From assembly GCA_009823505.1 (NCBI GenBank), contig VZQC01000598.1, positions 59,130 to 123,129 of the forward strand: 64,000 bases of DNA, given 5' to 3'. Source of the stretch: Rhizomys pruinosus. Lineage: Eukaryota; Chordata; Mammalia; Rodentia; Spalacidae. The position numbers were made by a program, and so were the translations under genes. The notes under the pieces were generated by a model. That model ran no database searches. It was not told the origin of the DNA and saw only the letters and a program-made list of their open reading frames with translations. Position 1 is the stretch's first letter. Each line of letters starts with the position of its first letter. Shown here piece after piece: positions 44,739 through 57,369 of the stretch.

Positions 44739-45000
44739 TAGCCTATTGTGGGTGATACCATCTTTGGGAAGGTAAGCCTGAGCTAAGGATCGTATCTGAG
44801 CAATCCAGGGAAGTAAGCAGTAAACAATGTTCCTGCATGGTCACTGCTTCAGTTTTTGCCTTCAGATTCCCGCTTTGAGTTCTTGCACTGCCTTGCCTCA
44901 GTGATGGATTATGAGATGGGAGTTGTAAGCTGAAATAAACCCTTTCCTGCCCAAATTGCTTTGGTCACAGTATTTAATCACAGTAATAGAAAGCTAATTA
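44739..45000 (+). mobile_element. ERVL-type LTR, 3' fragment
   Basis: TTGTGGGTGATACCATC, GAAGTAAGCAGTAAACAATG, GCTGAAATAAACCCTTTCCT and AATCACAGTAATAGAAAGC follow the second half of the LTR at 25888-26295. It is more diverged than that copy. Confidence 0.65.
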
Positions 45001-45139
45001 AAGTACTTGGAGTCTACAGGTCTTCTAAGCTAACCACGCAAATCTAAAGAGTTGAAGCTCTTTTATGGATCCATATATGAAAGAAACCATGCAGCATTTG
45101 TCTTTCTGCATCTGGTTCATAAGTATCTAATCATTCATA

Positions 45140-45302
45140 TTTTTATAATTTTTTTTGGTCTTTTTGAGACAGGGTCTTCCTGTAGCCCCAACTGTCCTGG
45201 AATTTGCTCTGTAGACCAACCTGGCCTTGAACTCACAGAGATCCACCTGCCTCTGCCTCCCAAGTGCTGGGATTAAAGGCGCACGTGACACCATGCCTGG
45301 CA
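45140..45302 (-). repeat. B1 SINE
   Basis: GGTCTTTTTGAGACAGGG to ACACCATGCCTGGC. The host phrase ATTTTTATAATTTT occurs on both sides (about 45138 and 45305). Confidence 0.93.
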
Positions 45303-45363
45303 TTATTTTTATAATTTTAATAGCTCATAATTCCACCAAGAAATTTGTCTTTTTAAGTAATAC

Positions 45364-46207
<844 letters not shown>

Positions 46208-46351
46208 TAAATCACCCATGATTGTACATTATTAGATTGTACAATGATAGAAGGTGTAGGTACTTGTTCTTTAAAACATATTTATTTATACTTAATATTC
46301 TAAGTTTTAAATTAATTAGTGCCCTCTCTTACTAATAGTCACCAAATTTCC

Positions 46352-46617
46352 TATTATCTATCTATCTATCTATCATCTATCTCTCTATTGTCTATCATAT
46401 CTGTCTATCTATCTATCTATCTATCTTATATCTATCATATCTATCTATTTATCAATCATCTATCTATTGTCTATCATATCTGTCTATCATCTATCTATTG
46501 TCTATCTATCATATCTGTCTATCATCTATCTATCTATCTATCTATCATCTATCTATCTATCTATCATCTATCTATCTATCTAATCTGTCTGTACCTATTA
46601 TCATCTACCATCTATCT
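46352..46617. repeat. (TATC)n complex microsatellite
   Basis: About 265 bp of ATCT/TATC units broken by TCATC, TGTC and TTGTC units. Long Ile/Tyr/Leu/Ser-repeat frames across it come from the repeat period. Confidence 0.95.
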
Positions 46618-46757
46618 ATACAGGAGCCTGGTCAACCTACTAGAGTTTCACTACTAAATGAGACTGACTGTCCACTCCCAGCAGCCATTTGTTGTCAATG
46701 ATTCCTCAAGTAAAGGATGAGATAAGAAACCCACTTCTTTTTGTTCATGCCAGGATT

Positions 46758-46967
46758 TAAAAACAAATGTGTATGAGTATTTTGCCTGCATATATCGAAG
46801 TGAACATGTGTTGAGCAATACCCACAGAGGCCAGAAGAGGGCATCAGATCTCCTGGAACTTGAGTTACAGGCTGGTTGGTCATTGCCATGTAGGTGCTGG
46901 GTATTGAACCCAGGTCTTCAGTAGGAAAAGCCAGTGCTCTTAACCATTGAGCCATCTCTCCAGTCCT
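46758..46967 (-). repeat. B2/B3 SINE, old
   Basis: GTGTATGAGTATTTTGCCTG, GGCCAGAAGAGGGCATCAGA, GGGTATTGAACCCAGGTCTT and GAGCCATCTCTCCAGTCC give the reversed B2/B3 order. Confidence 0.85.
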
Positions 46968-47014
46968 AGGCACTTAAGAGTTAAAAGTTAACTATATCTC
47001 TCTTTTATCTACCT

Positions 47015-47160
47015 TTGTGGTTTGGGCAAGTTACTTCATTTTTGTGCTTCACAATTTTGAGTATATAAGATGAACAATAATACTGACTTATTGTTTTCTT
47101 TTATATATTGGACATTTGCCATATGTACTATACTGTGATAAGAATTTGATAATTAACTAT
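47015..47160 (+). repeat. MIR SINE, ancient
   Basis: TTTGGGCAAGTTACTTCATT, TTGTGCTTCACAATTTTGAG and AAGATGAACAATAATACTGA follow MIR (gggcaagttacttaacct, cagtttcctcatctg, aataatagtacc). Confidence 0.6.
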
Positions 47161-50100
47161 TTTAATGCTGAGATTAACAACATCATGATATATTTTTAGT
47201 TCTATTGACAGAAGAGAGAATAGGAAATATGATAAATAATTTGATTATAAGTGTTTATGAATGAAAAGAAGATAAGCCTAAAGCCAGCATCTGTAGCCTA
47301 TAATTACTGCCTCCATAGTTTTCAAACTCATGCTGAAGATTGAAAGAGATAAAGCATGTTCTGAATTATGACCTCCCTAACAAAGCATCAGTACCTGGAA
47401 AATGTGAATTCCTTAGCCCTTTCATTCTTTTCTACTATTTAAAGAACCTGTGAGGTGAAACATATTTATAAATAATGCATTTTGCTAAAAAATTATAAAA
47501 GTACAAAAAGATTTGAATGGACCAAAGAAATTATTTATAGGACATTGAGAAATATGATTTCCCTTGTGATACCCCCAAAATAAGTTTAAATAAAATCTTT
47601 AAAGATTTCAAAAATTAATTTTCTTCATGCCAAATTTTTGACGAGCTGCTAGACTGATTTCCTAAAACATATCAGTGATTTCTCCATTATTCTCTGAGCA
47701 CTTGACTGCTTCTCTGAGACACCCACAGACACCAGCAAGGCAAAGTCTCCTGTCTGCCAGATTCTCTGGAGGAGCAAAAGAGGTTTGCTACGTGAGATGC
47801 ATTAGTATAAAAGAGTTGTGAATGAATAAGAGGAAAATGTTTTGCTTCACTGACTGTTCAACTTTTCAGATTTTAAGTTTCTGAAATAACTAAAAACAGT
47901 GAAGTGCTCAAGCTCAGAAGCCCAGATGGATCTGACAACTTTATAATCCTCTTACATAAAACTAGAGCTCTGTTCAAGTATTAAAGCACAACCTAGCCCT
48001 ATGATGGCGTGAGTGACTCTTCTATCATTTGACTCATTTGTTGAGCCACATAGTAAGTAAAGAAATTGCCATAATTTTGTTACTTGTGAGAATGAAGTGC
48101 CATGCTAGCTATAGCTCAGAAGAGCTACTTCTTTGTGTTCTACCATGATCCAAAGTTTAGCTGTGACCATGATCAATAATTAGGATATATATGCCACAAA
48201 TGTGTTTCTATTTTCAAGTAACTGTTGGGAATATCAATAGCACGAGAAGAGTTAAAAAGTGGTATTGGGAAATTGTTTTTATGTAACTTATACCAAGCTT
48301 GGTGAAAAGTCAGCTGCTGGGTGAATTGGCTAAGTCAGTCTTAACACACTTTGTATGTCCCTCTCTGCAAAATCCTTAGACAATGAGAACAGTTACTATA
48401 CAATGAGGCAGATGAAGAGCTAAAAACTCACACTTGTGTTTCAAGCAAATAAAACATGTGAATTAAAAGTAATGTGCTTTCTTGTTCTATATCAATTTGA
48501 GAGATGGAAGACAGAAGAGATTTTATGGAGACCTTAGGGTGTTGAGTTTGAAATTATTTGAGAACTATTTTATCTAAAGAAATCCTATCAATCTAGTTTT
48601 CTCCTAGAAGCCTTCTGTGTGCCCAGTGGCCTTCCGGGATGTGTTAGTATTAGTTTTCTAGTCTGGGTAGTTTGTAGCCCTGCCAAGCCTGATCTAGGCA
48701 TCCCAGGGAGTCTAATTCATCTGACAGTTATTTCAATAGTTGTAAGAGTTTTCTCAGGACTTGGTCTGAAAGCCAATGCACTGAGTTCCAAAGAAAATGC
48801 TTCATTTCTTGGAAACAAGTCACTAAATCAAAAGCGACCAGCTACTAGGAGGTCAAAGAATTTTTTTTCTAGAACATTTTCCTTTTGATTGTCACTTGTG
48901 AAAAATGGGAACATAAAGTCCATCTCTGAAATAGAATGCATTGAGCTTTTGGCATATGGATAGCCAGATGCTTTCCTGGTACAAAACTGGGATATATTGA
49001 TCGTTTAAAATTGTGTCAGTATAAAGATATAGCAAGAAACTTGGTACTTTCTTATGAATGGTATAGGATCAAAATAAAGATTTGTGACTCATAACTGTGT
49101 GATAGGCACTGAACTGAACCTACAGTTGGGGCTCTTAGTGAGAAATGCTATAATGAAGACAGCATAAACAGACTTTTCTTGGTGCATTTCTTTAAGTTCA
49201 CAGACTGAGTATTTCAACATAACAGATGAAGGGACATCAGGATTTCACAATTTCACCCTGAAAACATTATTGTGTTGACAAGCTTCTACTTCTATGGGCA
49301 TATCATCAATAGTTCTGATTGTGGATGCCCTCAGAAGTTAGTAGCAATGGAGTTATGTAAAGTTTTCTCAATGCGTATTCTTTAATTTGAGCTCAGTTCT
49401 TCCGACAGTACAGAAAATGAACACAGCTTCTCTATTCTAGTATTCTTCCTATTACCCACCATCTCCAGGAAGGAAAATTTGTTAATATATCTAATTAAAA
49501 CTGTTTATTAATTAGGGTGCAATTGATGATAGGCAAGGCTATCTTTCAAGCATAGGAGCCATTTCTCCCTACTCTAAAATTTCAAAGCTGAGACAATCAA
49601 TTTCTTGTTATTCTTTTCGAAATTCCATGTAGGAGAACTGACAGACTAAGTTAAGGGGACTGTTAAATCCCGACTCGCTTGCTTGTTGTTTCTGGGGAGG
49701 TAGTGTTGAAAGGTGAGCATTGATAGAATTAGAGAGCCTGATGAAGTCTGGAGGCCATAGCTTGTATTCTGAACCAACTGTTAGTGAATTAGAAATGTTA
49801 TTCTTTTTGTATAGGTAGTGCTGATTCATAAATAGTTATTTGGATTGAGTTCACTTCAGTTTCTTGTGTGAAACTTTTAAATTGGGCTATTGCTTGATTC
49901 TTTGAAATGCTGCCATAATAACATCCATATGGTAGTGACTAATTGTATGGCATATATTGGTGTATATTCCCTAAATTTCTCATCTGTCATCTATATTTTT
50001 TTAAAATAAGACTATTATCTATCATAGAATTTAGGATGACAGTCAAATGTATTATTTCCTATGTAATTTCTGATTTTAGCACTATGATAAGGAAGGTCTT

Positions 50101-50428
50101 TCTAGTGTAAATTCTAAAAATTTATGTCCCTAAATAGATTTTTCTACTTAGGATTCTAAAAATCTACCTTCCTTCAGTATTTTATACTTTAGAATTTAAG
50201 TGAATTATTTATATAGAATTTGTTTCTGTATATTTTGTCATGCTCTCTTCTACTCAATGCTTAGGGCTTATTCAAATGTAATTTTACCAATTTTGAAATT
50301 CTAAATTTAGTAATCCTAATGCTGTTTTTTGACATTCTCATCTATAATAAGGTATATTTCAACATTACTTATTTGCTCTAAAAAACACATTGTGATGGTG
50401 CTGTGGAACCATCAAAAATATGTTTATG
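47161..50428. other. Repeat-poor 3.3 kb without a recognisable gene
   Basis: This is the longest stretch here with no SINE or LTR that I can see. Frames are short; 48619-48888 (89 codons) has no domain. The lack of insertions could reflect chance or constraint. Confidence 0.45.
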
Positions 50429-50628
50429 GGGTCTGGAGAGATGGCTTGTGGTTAAGAGCACAGATTGTTCTTGTAGAGGACCCGAGTTCAATTCCCAGCA
50501 CCCACATGGATGGCTAACAACCATCCATAACTCCACTCCCAGGGGATCCTATACCTTCCACCAGTATTGCACATTATGGGTGCATCTACCTACATGCAAG
50601 CAATATAATCATACACATAAAAATAATA
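50429..50628 (+). repeat. B2/B3 SINE
   Basis: GGGGTCTGGAGAGATGGCTT, GAGGACCCGAGTTCAATTCC and CTACATGCAAGCAATATAAT. AAATATGTTTAT and AAATGTATTTAT may be a diverged duplication. The body is an older type than the CCGCGGC copies. Confidence 0.85.
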
Positions 50629-50796
50629 TTAAAATGTATTTATATATTCCAAGTCAATATGCATATTAAAATAAAATGAATAAAAGAAAAAATTAAACCC
50701 TGATGAATGATTGAGGATATGACTGATTGGTTCTGAAACCATGAGTACTTTTCACAATTGCTGTGATCACTCTAGAATTTTTAATCATAGATATTT

Positions 50797-50945
50797 CTTT
50801 TTTGGTGTTTTTGAGACAGGGTCTCCCTGTAGCTCCAGCTGGCCTGGAACTCGATACATAGACCAGGCTGGCCTTGAACTCACAAAGATCCGCCTGCCTC
50901 TGCCTCCTGAGTGCTGGGATTAAAGGCGTGCACCACCACACCTTG
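50797..50945 (-). repeat. B1 SINE
   Basis: TTTTTTGGTGTTTTTGAGAC to CACCACACCTTGC. ATCATAGATATTT (50783 on) and ACCATAGATATTTT (50949 on) form a ~14-bp duplication with a single mismatch. Confidence 0.93.
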
Positions 50946-51299
50946 CAACCATAGATATTTTAAGAACTAGAATAATGAAGCGTACCTTTGAACTTAGGGA
51001 AGTGATATCTAAATGTCTTACTATGATACCGATCATCTTAAATCTGTTGTTGTTGCTCCTGCTGTTGTGTGGTTTTTTGAAAAGACAGTGCTCTCTGTCA
51101 TATTGAATTTTTTAAAGTAAAAAGTTCTTTGATTCAAAATGTGCCAGTGGTCATTACAACAATGCAGGAACGCTGAATCAGACTAATGCACTATATGAGC
51201 CAACTGATGCAGAAAAGGTAGTATTAAGTATGATAATTATATCAGTATTGATTTTAGTAACCCTGCATTGTAGAAGCTATGTTAAACAAATTCTTTAAG

Positions 51300-51430
51300 A
51301 TAAGCAGTGTCTTATTTTTTATTTTTAAGTGAGAAAGCTGAAGTTCTGAGAACTTCACTAACTTACTCACGTTCATAAGCTTATCACAGCATAAGTGGAC
51401 CTTGGGTTTACAGCAGGTTTATAGCAGACT
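51300..51430 (-). repeat. Possible MIR fragment
   Basis: TAAGTGAGAAAGCTGAAGTT, CACTAACTTACTCACGTTCA and GACCTTGGGTTTACAGC resemble reversed MIR. It is weak. Confidence 0.4.
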
Positions 51431-51659
51431 GGTGCAATGCACAATCATGTTCCGTTTGCTGACTCTCCCCTTCCTTTCTCTCATACCCATGCTGAGTGAC
51501 AAAGAGGAGCAAACTGAATATGCTACATGAAGAACTGCCTTCTGCTGAGAACAGTCAGCATTTGCAAATTCTATCAAGTAAAGTTCGTTTTCCTGTTCTT
51601 GTAGGAAAGAGAGAGGTTATTTGCTGAGTTTTTCTTTAAATATTTTTTCTCAGTACTTT

Positions 51660-51870
51660 ATTATATTTTAAATTTCTTTTTTATTGAACATTTGTGCAGC
51701 TCATACAATTGTTTCCAATCAAACCCAGTCCCCTCCATGCCCCAACCCCCCATCAGAACTCAAGCATTACAACATCCCAGCTAAGTCCTATCCAGTCAAG
51801 CTCCCAAACCCATACTTCCTTCTGTGAAAATAGGTCTGCTGGAGTCTTTTTTAACTTTTTAACAATAATG
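51660..51870 (-). mobile_element. L1 3' UTR fragment
   Basis: TTTTTTATTGAACATTTGTG, CAGCTCATACAATTGTTTCC and the C-rich CCTCCATGCCCCAACCCCCC resemble the reversed 3' UTR ends seen at 33.0 and 43.3 kb. Confidence 0.5.
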
Positions 51871-51971
51871 GAGTTATCGATAAAGGGGTTTTGCAACTGC
51901 TTTAAAGGTGGTTTTATACGTGTATTAATACTGTTCTATACTGGTGATTATCTTAATGACTCTAATATATA

Positions 51972-52158
51972 TATATATAAATATATATATATAGATATAA
52001 TATATAGATATAGTGGTCTTTTTGAGACAGGGTCTCCTTGTAGCCCCAGCTGACCTGGAACTCACTCTGTAGATCAGGCTGGCCTTGAACTCACAAAGAT
52101 CCTCCTGCCTCTGCCTTCCAAGTGCTAGGATTAAAGGTGTGAGCCACCACACCTGGCG
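51972..52158 (-). repeat. B1 SINE with an (AT)n tail
   Basis: The body 52014-52158 reads GTGGTCTTTTTGAGACAGGG to CACCACACCTGGC. The tail side is (AT)n with GATATA units. GACTCTAATATAT (51958 on) and GACTCTACTATAT (52159 on) form the duplication with one mismatch, so the AT repeat arose in the inserted tail. Confidence 0.9.
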
Positions 52159-52171
52159 ACTCTACTATATT

Positions 52172-54683
52172 TTGAGTTTTTAAACTTTCAGAGTAAGTGT
52201 ATATTCTCTAAGAAAAATAGTTTCTTTTTTAATTTAACAAAATGGAAGTATGTTGCAGTAAGAATTTCATTTAAAGGAACAGTTTGAAATGTGCTGGTGA
52301 TGGGTCGTAGGCCCATTTAATTTACAGGGATACTGCTTCAGTTTTCTCTAGCTTGCACCCTCATGATTTAAGTAAATTCAATAAGCTTTAACAGTTGAAA
52401 AAGAAAGAGGAGGTATTTACTGGGAAAAGGGAGAAGTAATCAGTTGTTCTCACCCCCATTTCTCTGCTCGGGTCCCAAAGGTAGCTGAAGTAGCTGAGGT
52501 AAGGCTGTGTTACTGTCCCTCAGGCCTGTGCTGCTTTTGGGTCCCCAGTCAGGTCGGTAGCATAGTTTGATTTTACGGAGTTGAGATGGACCTTTAATCA
52601 TCATCTGGACAAGATATTGGTGACTGTGACCATGTCTCCTTTCTTTGAGTTTAATAATGTTCCTCCTATACGGTATCCACAAAATAGGTCTAAACCTTAA
52701 TTTTTCTCTTCCAAAAGGCCATCATATCTTAAAGTCATAGCAGAGTGCAGTGGTGGGGAAGTTTTTTCACTAATGCGTTTCATAGTCAGCAATTTTAGAA
52801 ACCAGAATGTGAAACTATGCTGATTGCAATGAACATTACAACTGAATAATTATTTAGTTGAAATCTCAACCTAATTATTGTTTAAACCTTGCACAATCTT
52901 AGGCCATGTTTCTATAGTGTAAAGAGATAGATATCATTCCAACATTACCAAAAGAAGACAACATTAAAAATGCCCAAACTTACTCTAATTTCCATTAAAT
53001 GTCTATAAAGCTTTAAGAAACAATGTCTGCAAATAAAAGCCATTCTTCTATTCAGGGGAAGCTGAAGCCTCTTATTGTTTGGGAGAGGATGTCTCTTTAC
53101 AAAACCGGAGAAAATCCAGTGGACTCCTCAGACATTGAATAAAGAGGTGTAATGATAGTATTGGCCTATAATAGGGGAAAAATTTGGAGAAATATAAGTA
53201 TCATTTGTGCAAACTGTTCTCAATATTTGGCTTTTCAGAAAAAGGAAAAATGCAGCCCAGAGCTAACTCATTACATCTTTTGAATTTCATTATAAAAATG
53301 ACAAAGATGTAGTGGCTTGGAAATATTAAAGGGAGTATGATGGGATGTTGGATTCTGTTAATAGTTGTCAAATCTAGAGAAATTTCAAGCAAGAGAAGAG
53401 GAAGAGGTGACAAATGGAAAAATTCTGAAGTTATTACAAATAAAATCTTTATAAAACTGTTTCCAGTTTTTTTCTGTACATTGAGACTCTTTTTTCATTT
53501 AATTTGTGAGGAGCGCTAATTACTATACTTTATGGCAGTTACACAGGGTTGAATTGCTAAATAAGGTTCAGGACATAGAATGCCAATGTTTATAAATTGT
53601 TTGTTTCCAGAAAATGATGCAGTATAGCAACATAATTAAAAACAAGATTCATGAGAACCTAAACCTGTCCCCAGAGAGGCCAAATACAGGTTACCTTCCC
53701 TTTTAGACTCCCTTAAGAAAGATTGTACAGGGCACAGAAGGGCATGGAGATCATGAATCCTAAACTACAATTTCAGCTGTAATTTCTTACAGCCCATTGA
53801 CTAAATGGACATATTTTTGTTACGTCTGTGCCGGAGGAATAAATCCTCTTCCAGTGGAGGATTGCTCTATCTCCCATTGAGGGTATTTCCAAGAGCAGAT
53901 AGGAAATATCCACATCACCATAATAGAAGCAGGATGTTGAGAAGAGGGATGAATGTCCTAGAAACTCTGAGATTCATGATTACAAAGCCATAATACTAAA
54001 AGGTACATTTCTGGTGAGGAAGACCTGGCCTTCTTTAGAAAAAAGACTCTGGATAGGCTAACAGAAGGGAGGAGATGGCACTGAGGAGTGAGCAGGGAGA
54101 GTAATTTGGCACAGTGGACTCTAGCACAAATGACAGAAAGTGTGAACTCCGTGGGTGGGGGTTAAGGGAGGGTGCCAAGGGAGAAGTGAGTATAATGTAG
54201 ATTAAGACTGACTGAAAAATTATGTATGAAACACATAAAAATTCATTAAAAAGGTACAGTTCATGCTATGGTCAAATAGCTATACCTTGCAAATACTTTA
54301 ACAAAGTTGTTGAATTGAATTTTAGGGTCCATGGTCTTAATACTCATGTGCACTTGATAAAGCTTACTGGTCAAAAGAAATGCCAGAGAAAATGTTGATT
54401 ACGTTCCAGATCATTATAATGCTACTAGTTGATTAGATACATACAGAAATGGTTTATGACTTCTAAACTGTTACTTGTATGAAATAATGGGTTTAGGGGC
54501 TATGTTGTGTTGAGAAAGGGACATCATATTTGTCTTGTATGTATGCTAAGTGCCATGGTTTTTCTAGAAACTATCACTGTTTTCATGGAGTGAAATGTAC
54601 ACATTATTTGACAGGAATATTACATTCTTTTTTTCTTTTAGAAAGTATATACTCAAATCCTGACACTTTCGTGAGGTGAGTAC
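52172..54683. other. Repeat-poor 2.5 kb without a recognisable gene
   Basis: Short chance frames only. I see no SINE or LTR. It ends at the LTR beginning at 54684. Confidence 0.45.
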
Positions 54684-55264
54684 TGTTAGGTTATAAAAAG
54701 GCATGAACCTGGGCTGGAGAGATGACTTAGCGGTTAAGAGTGCCTACTGCTCTTGCAGAGGACCTGGGTTTGATCCCCAGCATCCACATGGTGGCTGAGA
54801 ACCATCTTTAACTCCAGTTCCAGGGTAATTCCGACACCCTCTTCTGACCTCTGCGGCATTGCACGACATGGGTGCACAAACCTACATGCAGACAGTACAT
54901 GCAGACAGTATACAAATACAGAAATAAATAAAATTTTTAAAAAAGGCATGAACCCCAATAAAAGGCACATGAAGCTTAGGTCACTCCAGGAACATGCTTT
55001 ACTTCCATGTGGGACTGCCAGCGTGAGCCTCCTGCAGACACGTGGTGGGGGGCAGGGGCAGAAAGAGGGGTAGGACAGAGAGAGGGGGCAGAGTGGCAGA
55101 GAGGCAGAGAGAGGCAGAGAGAGAGAGATGGCGGCTGGGGTCCACCCATTTATGTCCATGGGGCCGGGCCTCAGGTACAGGGGAAGGGGTCAGAAGATTG
55201 ACAGTTTCTGGAGGAAGTGGTCACCTGTGTGCCCCTTGGGATTCTGGGAAGCCTAGACCTAACA
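54684..55264 (-). mobile_element. 3' LTR of a candidate ERV1-like provirus, split by a B2
   Basis: It begins TGTTAGGTTATAAAAAGG and ends CCTAGACCTAACA, so the ends form the inverted repeat TGTTAGGT/ACCTAACA. Without the B2 it is about 335 bp and aligns end to end with 59929-60259, with around 25 substitutions by eye (about 8%). On the minus strand a purine-rich AAAAGGCTGGAA immediately precedes it, in the place of a polypurine tract. Confidence 0.75.
54710..54939 (+). repeat. B2 SINE inside the 3' LTR
   Basis: The body runs from GGGCTGGAGAGATGACTTAG through TGCGGCATTGCACGACATGG to a repeated TACATGCAGACAG and an A-rich tail. The 15-bp duplication AAAAAGGCATGAACC lies at 54695-54709 and 54940-54954. 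The partner LTR at 59929 is the empty site. Confidence 0.97.
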
Positions 55265-55469
55265 TTCCAGCCTTTTGCTTATGGTAAGGAAATGGGGCAC
55301 TGTTCTCTCACTTCTGTATTTGCTTCAGAGCTGATGGATCCCCGTCAGGCTGGAGGGTGAGTCTAGTTTCCCATTTTGGCTGCTCTGGGTGCTCTTTCCG
55401 GTGGGTTTGGTCCAGATCCATAGTGGCCAGTACTTAGTGGACATTTTCTCTGCAACTGAAAAGACAAGG

Positions 55470-55525
55470 TGGTTGAGTCTTATATGAGTATACCAGTGCA
55501 GGGACTTCACAGTAACAACAGGGGG
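55470..55525 (-). pseudogene. Fragment resembling the end of a gammaretroviral integrase
   Basis: The minus-strand translation contains PVVTVKSLHWYTHIRLN, which has the spacing of the Pro-Thr-x-x-Lys-Val...Trp-x-His-x-x-(Arg/Lys) close of gammaretroviral integrases. A second frame downstream shows a WETRLTLQPDGDP-type tail before stops. The frames are interrupted. The match is by pattern only; a profile search would decide it. Confidence 0.4.
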
Positions 55526-56329
55526 CTACTTGGTGCAATAGCAATTGGAGGATCCCTGCCTAGGGGCTGCAAATGAAGAGAGGACCCTTACCCTGGTTTG
55601 AGGAATTGGGAAAAAGTTTTAGTACGCAGAGATCTAGAATGAGGGCCAGCTTTAGTGCACAGGGCTCCAGAATGAGAGCAATAACCATGAGAATATAAAA
55701 GGTGGTATTTTCTGGCATGGCACATTAAATCTGTCATCCATCTCTGAGATATTTTCTAACATGATGCAGTAGATTCCTAATGGCACAGTAATAAGCTATT
55801 TCATTCTCTCTTCTTTAGATTACTGTTTCCTGTTGGGGTGTTTAAAACCACAGTTAGCTCAGACAAATGAAGTTTGTTTTGATGTTAAGGTCAGTTGAGG
55901 TTCTGGTCCTTAGGGGGTCACTCAGGCCTTGTGCCTGTCTTTCTTCACCAGTTCCATCTGTGTGAGGATAAAGTCAGGCCTTGCTTGATCAGAGCTTCCC
56001 TTTGAAACGTGAGGAGTCTCTCCTCTATATGGACTTTCCTCCCTTGACTGGACACTGGCCGGATGAAGTCTTTTTAAGTGAATCTCCAAGACCTCCCTGG
56101 CCTGAGATGACTGGTGACTCACTGCCACAGGACATGTACCAAGTTGTTGATGCAGGACCTTAGGACCCAAGTCGACCTCAGAGGGTAGGGACCAAAATAT
56201 TGTCCCTTCAAATCCCTCTTTCCAAATCAGATTAAAGCTATAAGTGTGGCTGCTAAACCTCCAAGAGGATTATTTGAATTAATTTGGTACTTTAATTACC
56301 ATATAACTCCTAAGTAAAGCTTGAACATT

Positions 56330-56540
56330 GGAACCTGGTAGTAGTGGCTGCAGCACAGGCTAGGAAAGGATACTAATTACTGGCTTGTGTTGCTGGCTAA
56401 TGTTCAGCCTATTGTATGCAATATAGAAAATATCTGGCCCAGAATGGCATCACTCACAGTGGGCACAGGCAAGTCCAATGAAGGCAATTATTGAGGTTTC
56501 TCAGCTCAGGTGTATCAAGTTGATATTAAAACTATGTGGT
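56330..56540 (-). mobile_element. ERVL-type LTR fragment, old
   Basis: Plus-strand phrases GCAGCACAGGCTAGG, ACTGGCTTGTGTTGCTGGC, ATCACTCACAGTGGGC and CAGGTGTATCAAGTTGATAT follow the LTR at 39178-39582 with high divergence and both ends missing. Confidence 0.55.
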
Positions 56541-57118
56541 AAGTCCTACAATTTGTTCCTTAAGGTCTATGAAGTTCATTTAGTTACTCAAAGTACAATG
56601 ATTTAAACCATGCAAGGCAAAAGGTTCTAACATAGCCCATGAAACAAACCCAAGATAATAAAGAGGTTAAAACCAGTACCTTCTCAAATGAAGGCCATGT
56701 CACTTGTCTCCAGATTTTGAATTGTAGCTTTGAGAAGGAAAAGGAAGGGGGAGCTGGACTGTCACATACCAACAGAAGACAGGAAATGCTTAAGGCTCAC
56801 CCAAATTGGTAACATTCGGACTGTCTGTGTGGTCACCAGAAGTAAAACCTTAAAAATATTAAAAGTAACATGTGCAAAGTATAACAAATGTATAAAAAAT
56901 TTTAGTATGTATGGTTAACTCTATTTATATATGTCTGTTTCACTTAAGGCTGTAACAAGGTATATAGTACCTGATAGGTGGAACACAATTTCTTGTATAT
57001 GCTATAATTACATTATAGAATTCTTAAAAGTGAACAGTACTTCATGCACACACTTATAAATAAGGTTCTAATAAATAAATTTGGTGATGACTTTATAAAG
57101 GTTGTATTGCGCAGAAGC

Positions 57119-57363
57119 ACATGCATTGCAATCATATGCAGACAGATCTTAATATGCTGTTTAACAATACCATACACATGCACACATTTATCCACACATT
57201 CCTTCAAAAGAGTTTTATCTTTATGTTTGTACTGAGCAGTTACTGCATAGCAATCATATGCAGACAGATCTTAATATGCTGTTTAACAATACCATATACA
57301 TGCACACATTTATCCACACATTCCTTCAAAAGAGTTTTATCTTTGTGTTTGTACTGAACAGTC
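57119..57363. repeat. 122-bp tandem duplication
   Basis: GCAATCATATGCAGACAGAT starts at 57128 and again at 57250. The two units differ at only a few positions (CATACACATG versus CATATACATG, TTTATGTTTG versus TTTGTGTTTG). ACATGCATTG bounds the pair at both outer ends. This is a recent local duplication. Confidence 0.95.
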
Positions 57364-57369
57364 ACATGC

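Noticed and set aside
57109..57363. The two-unit direct repeat as a CRISPR array or similar
   Set aside because: There are only two 122-bp units with no spacer structure, in mammalian DNA. It is a plain tandem duplication.
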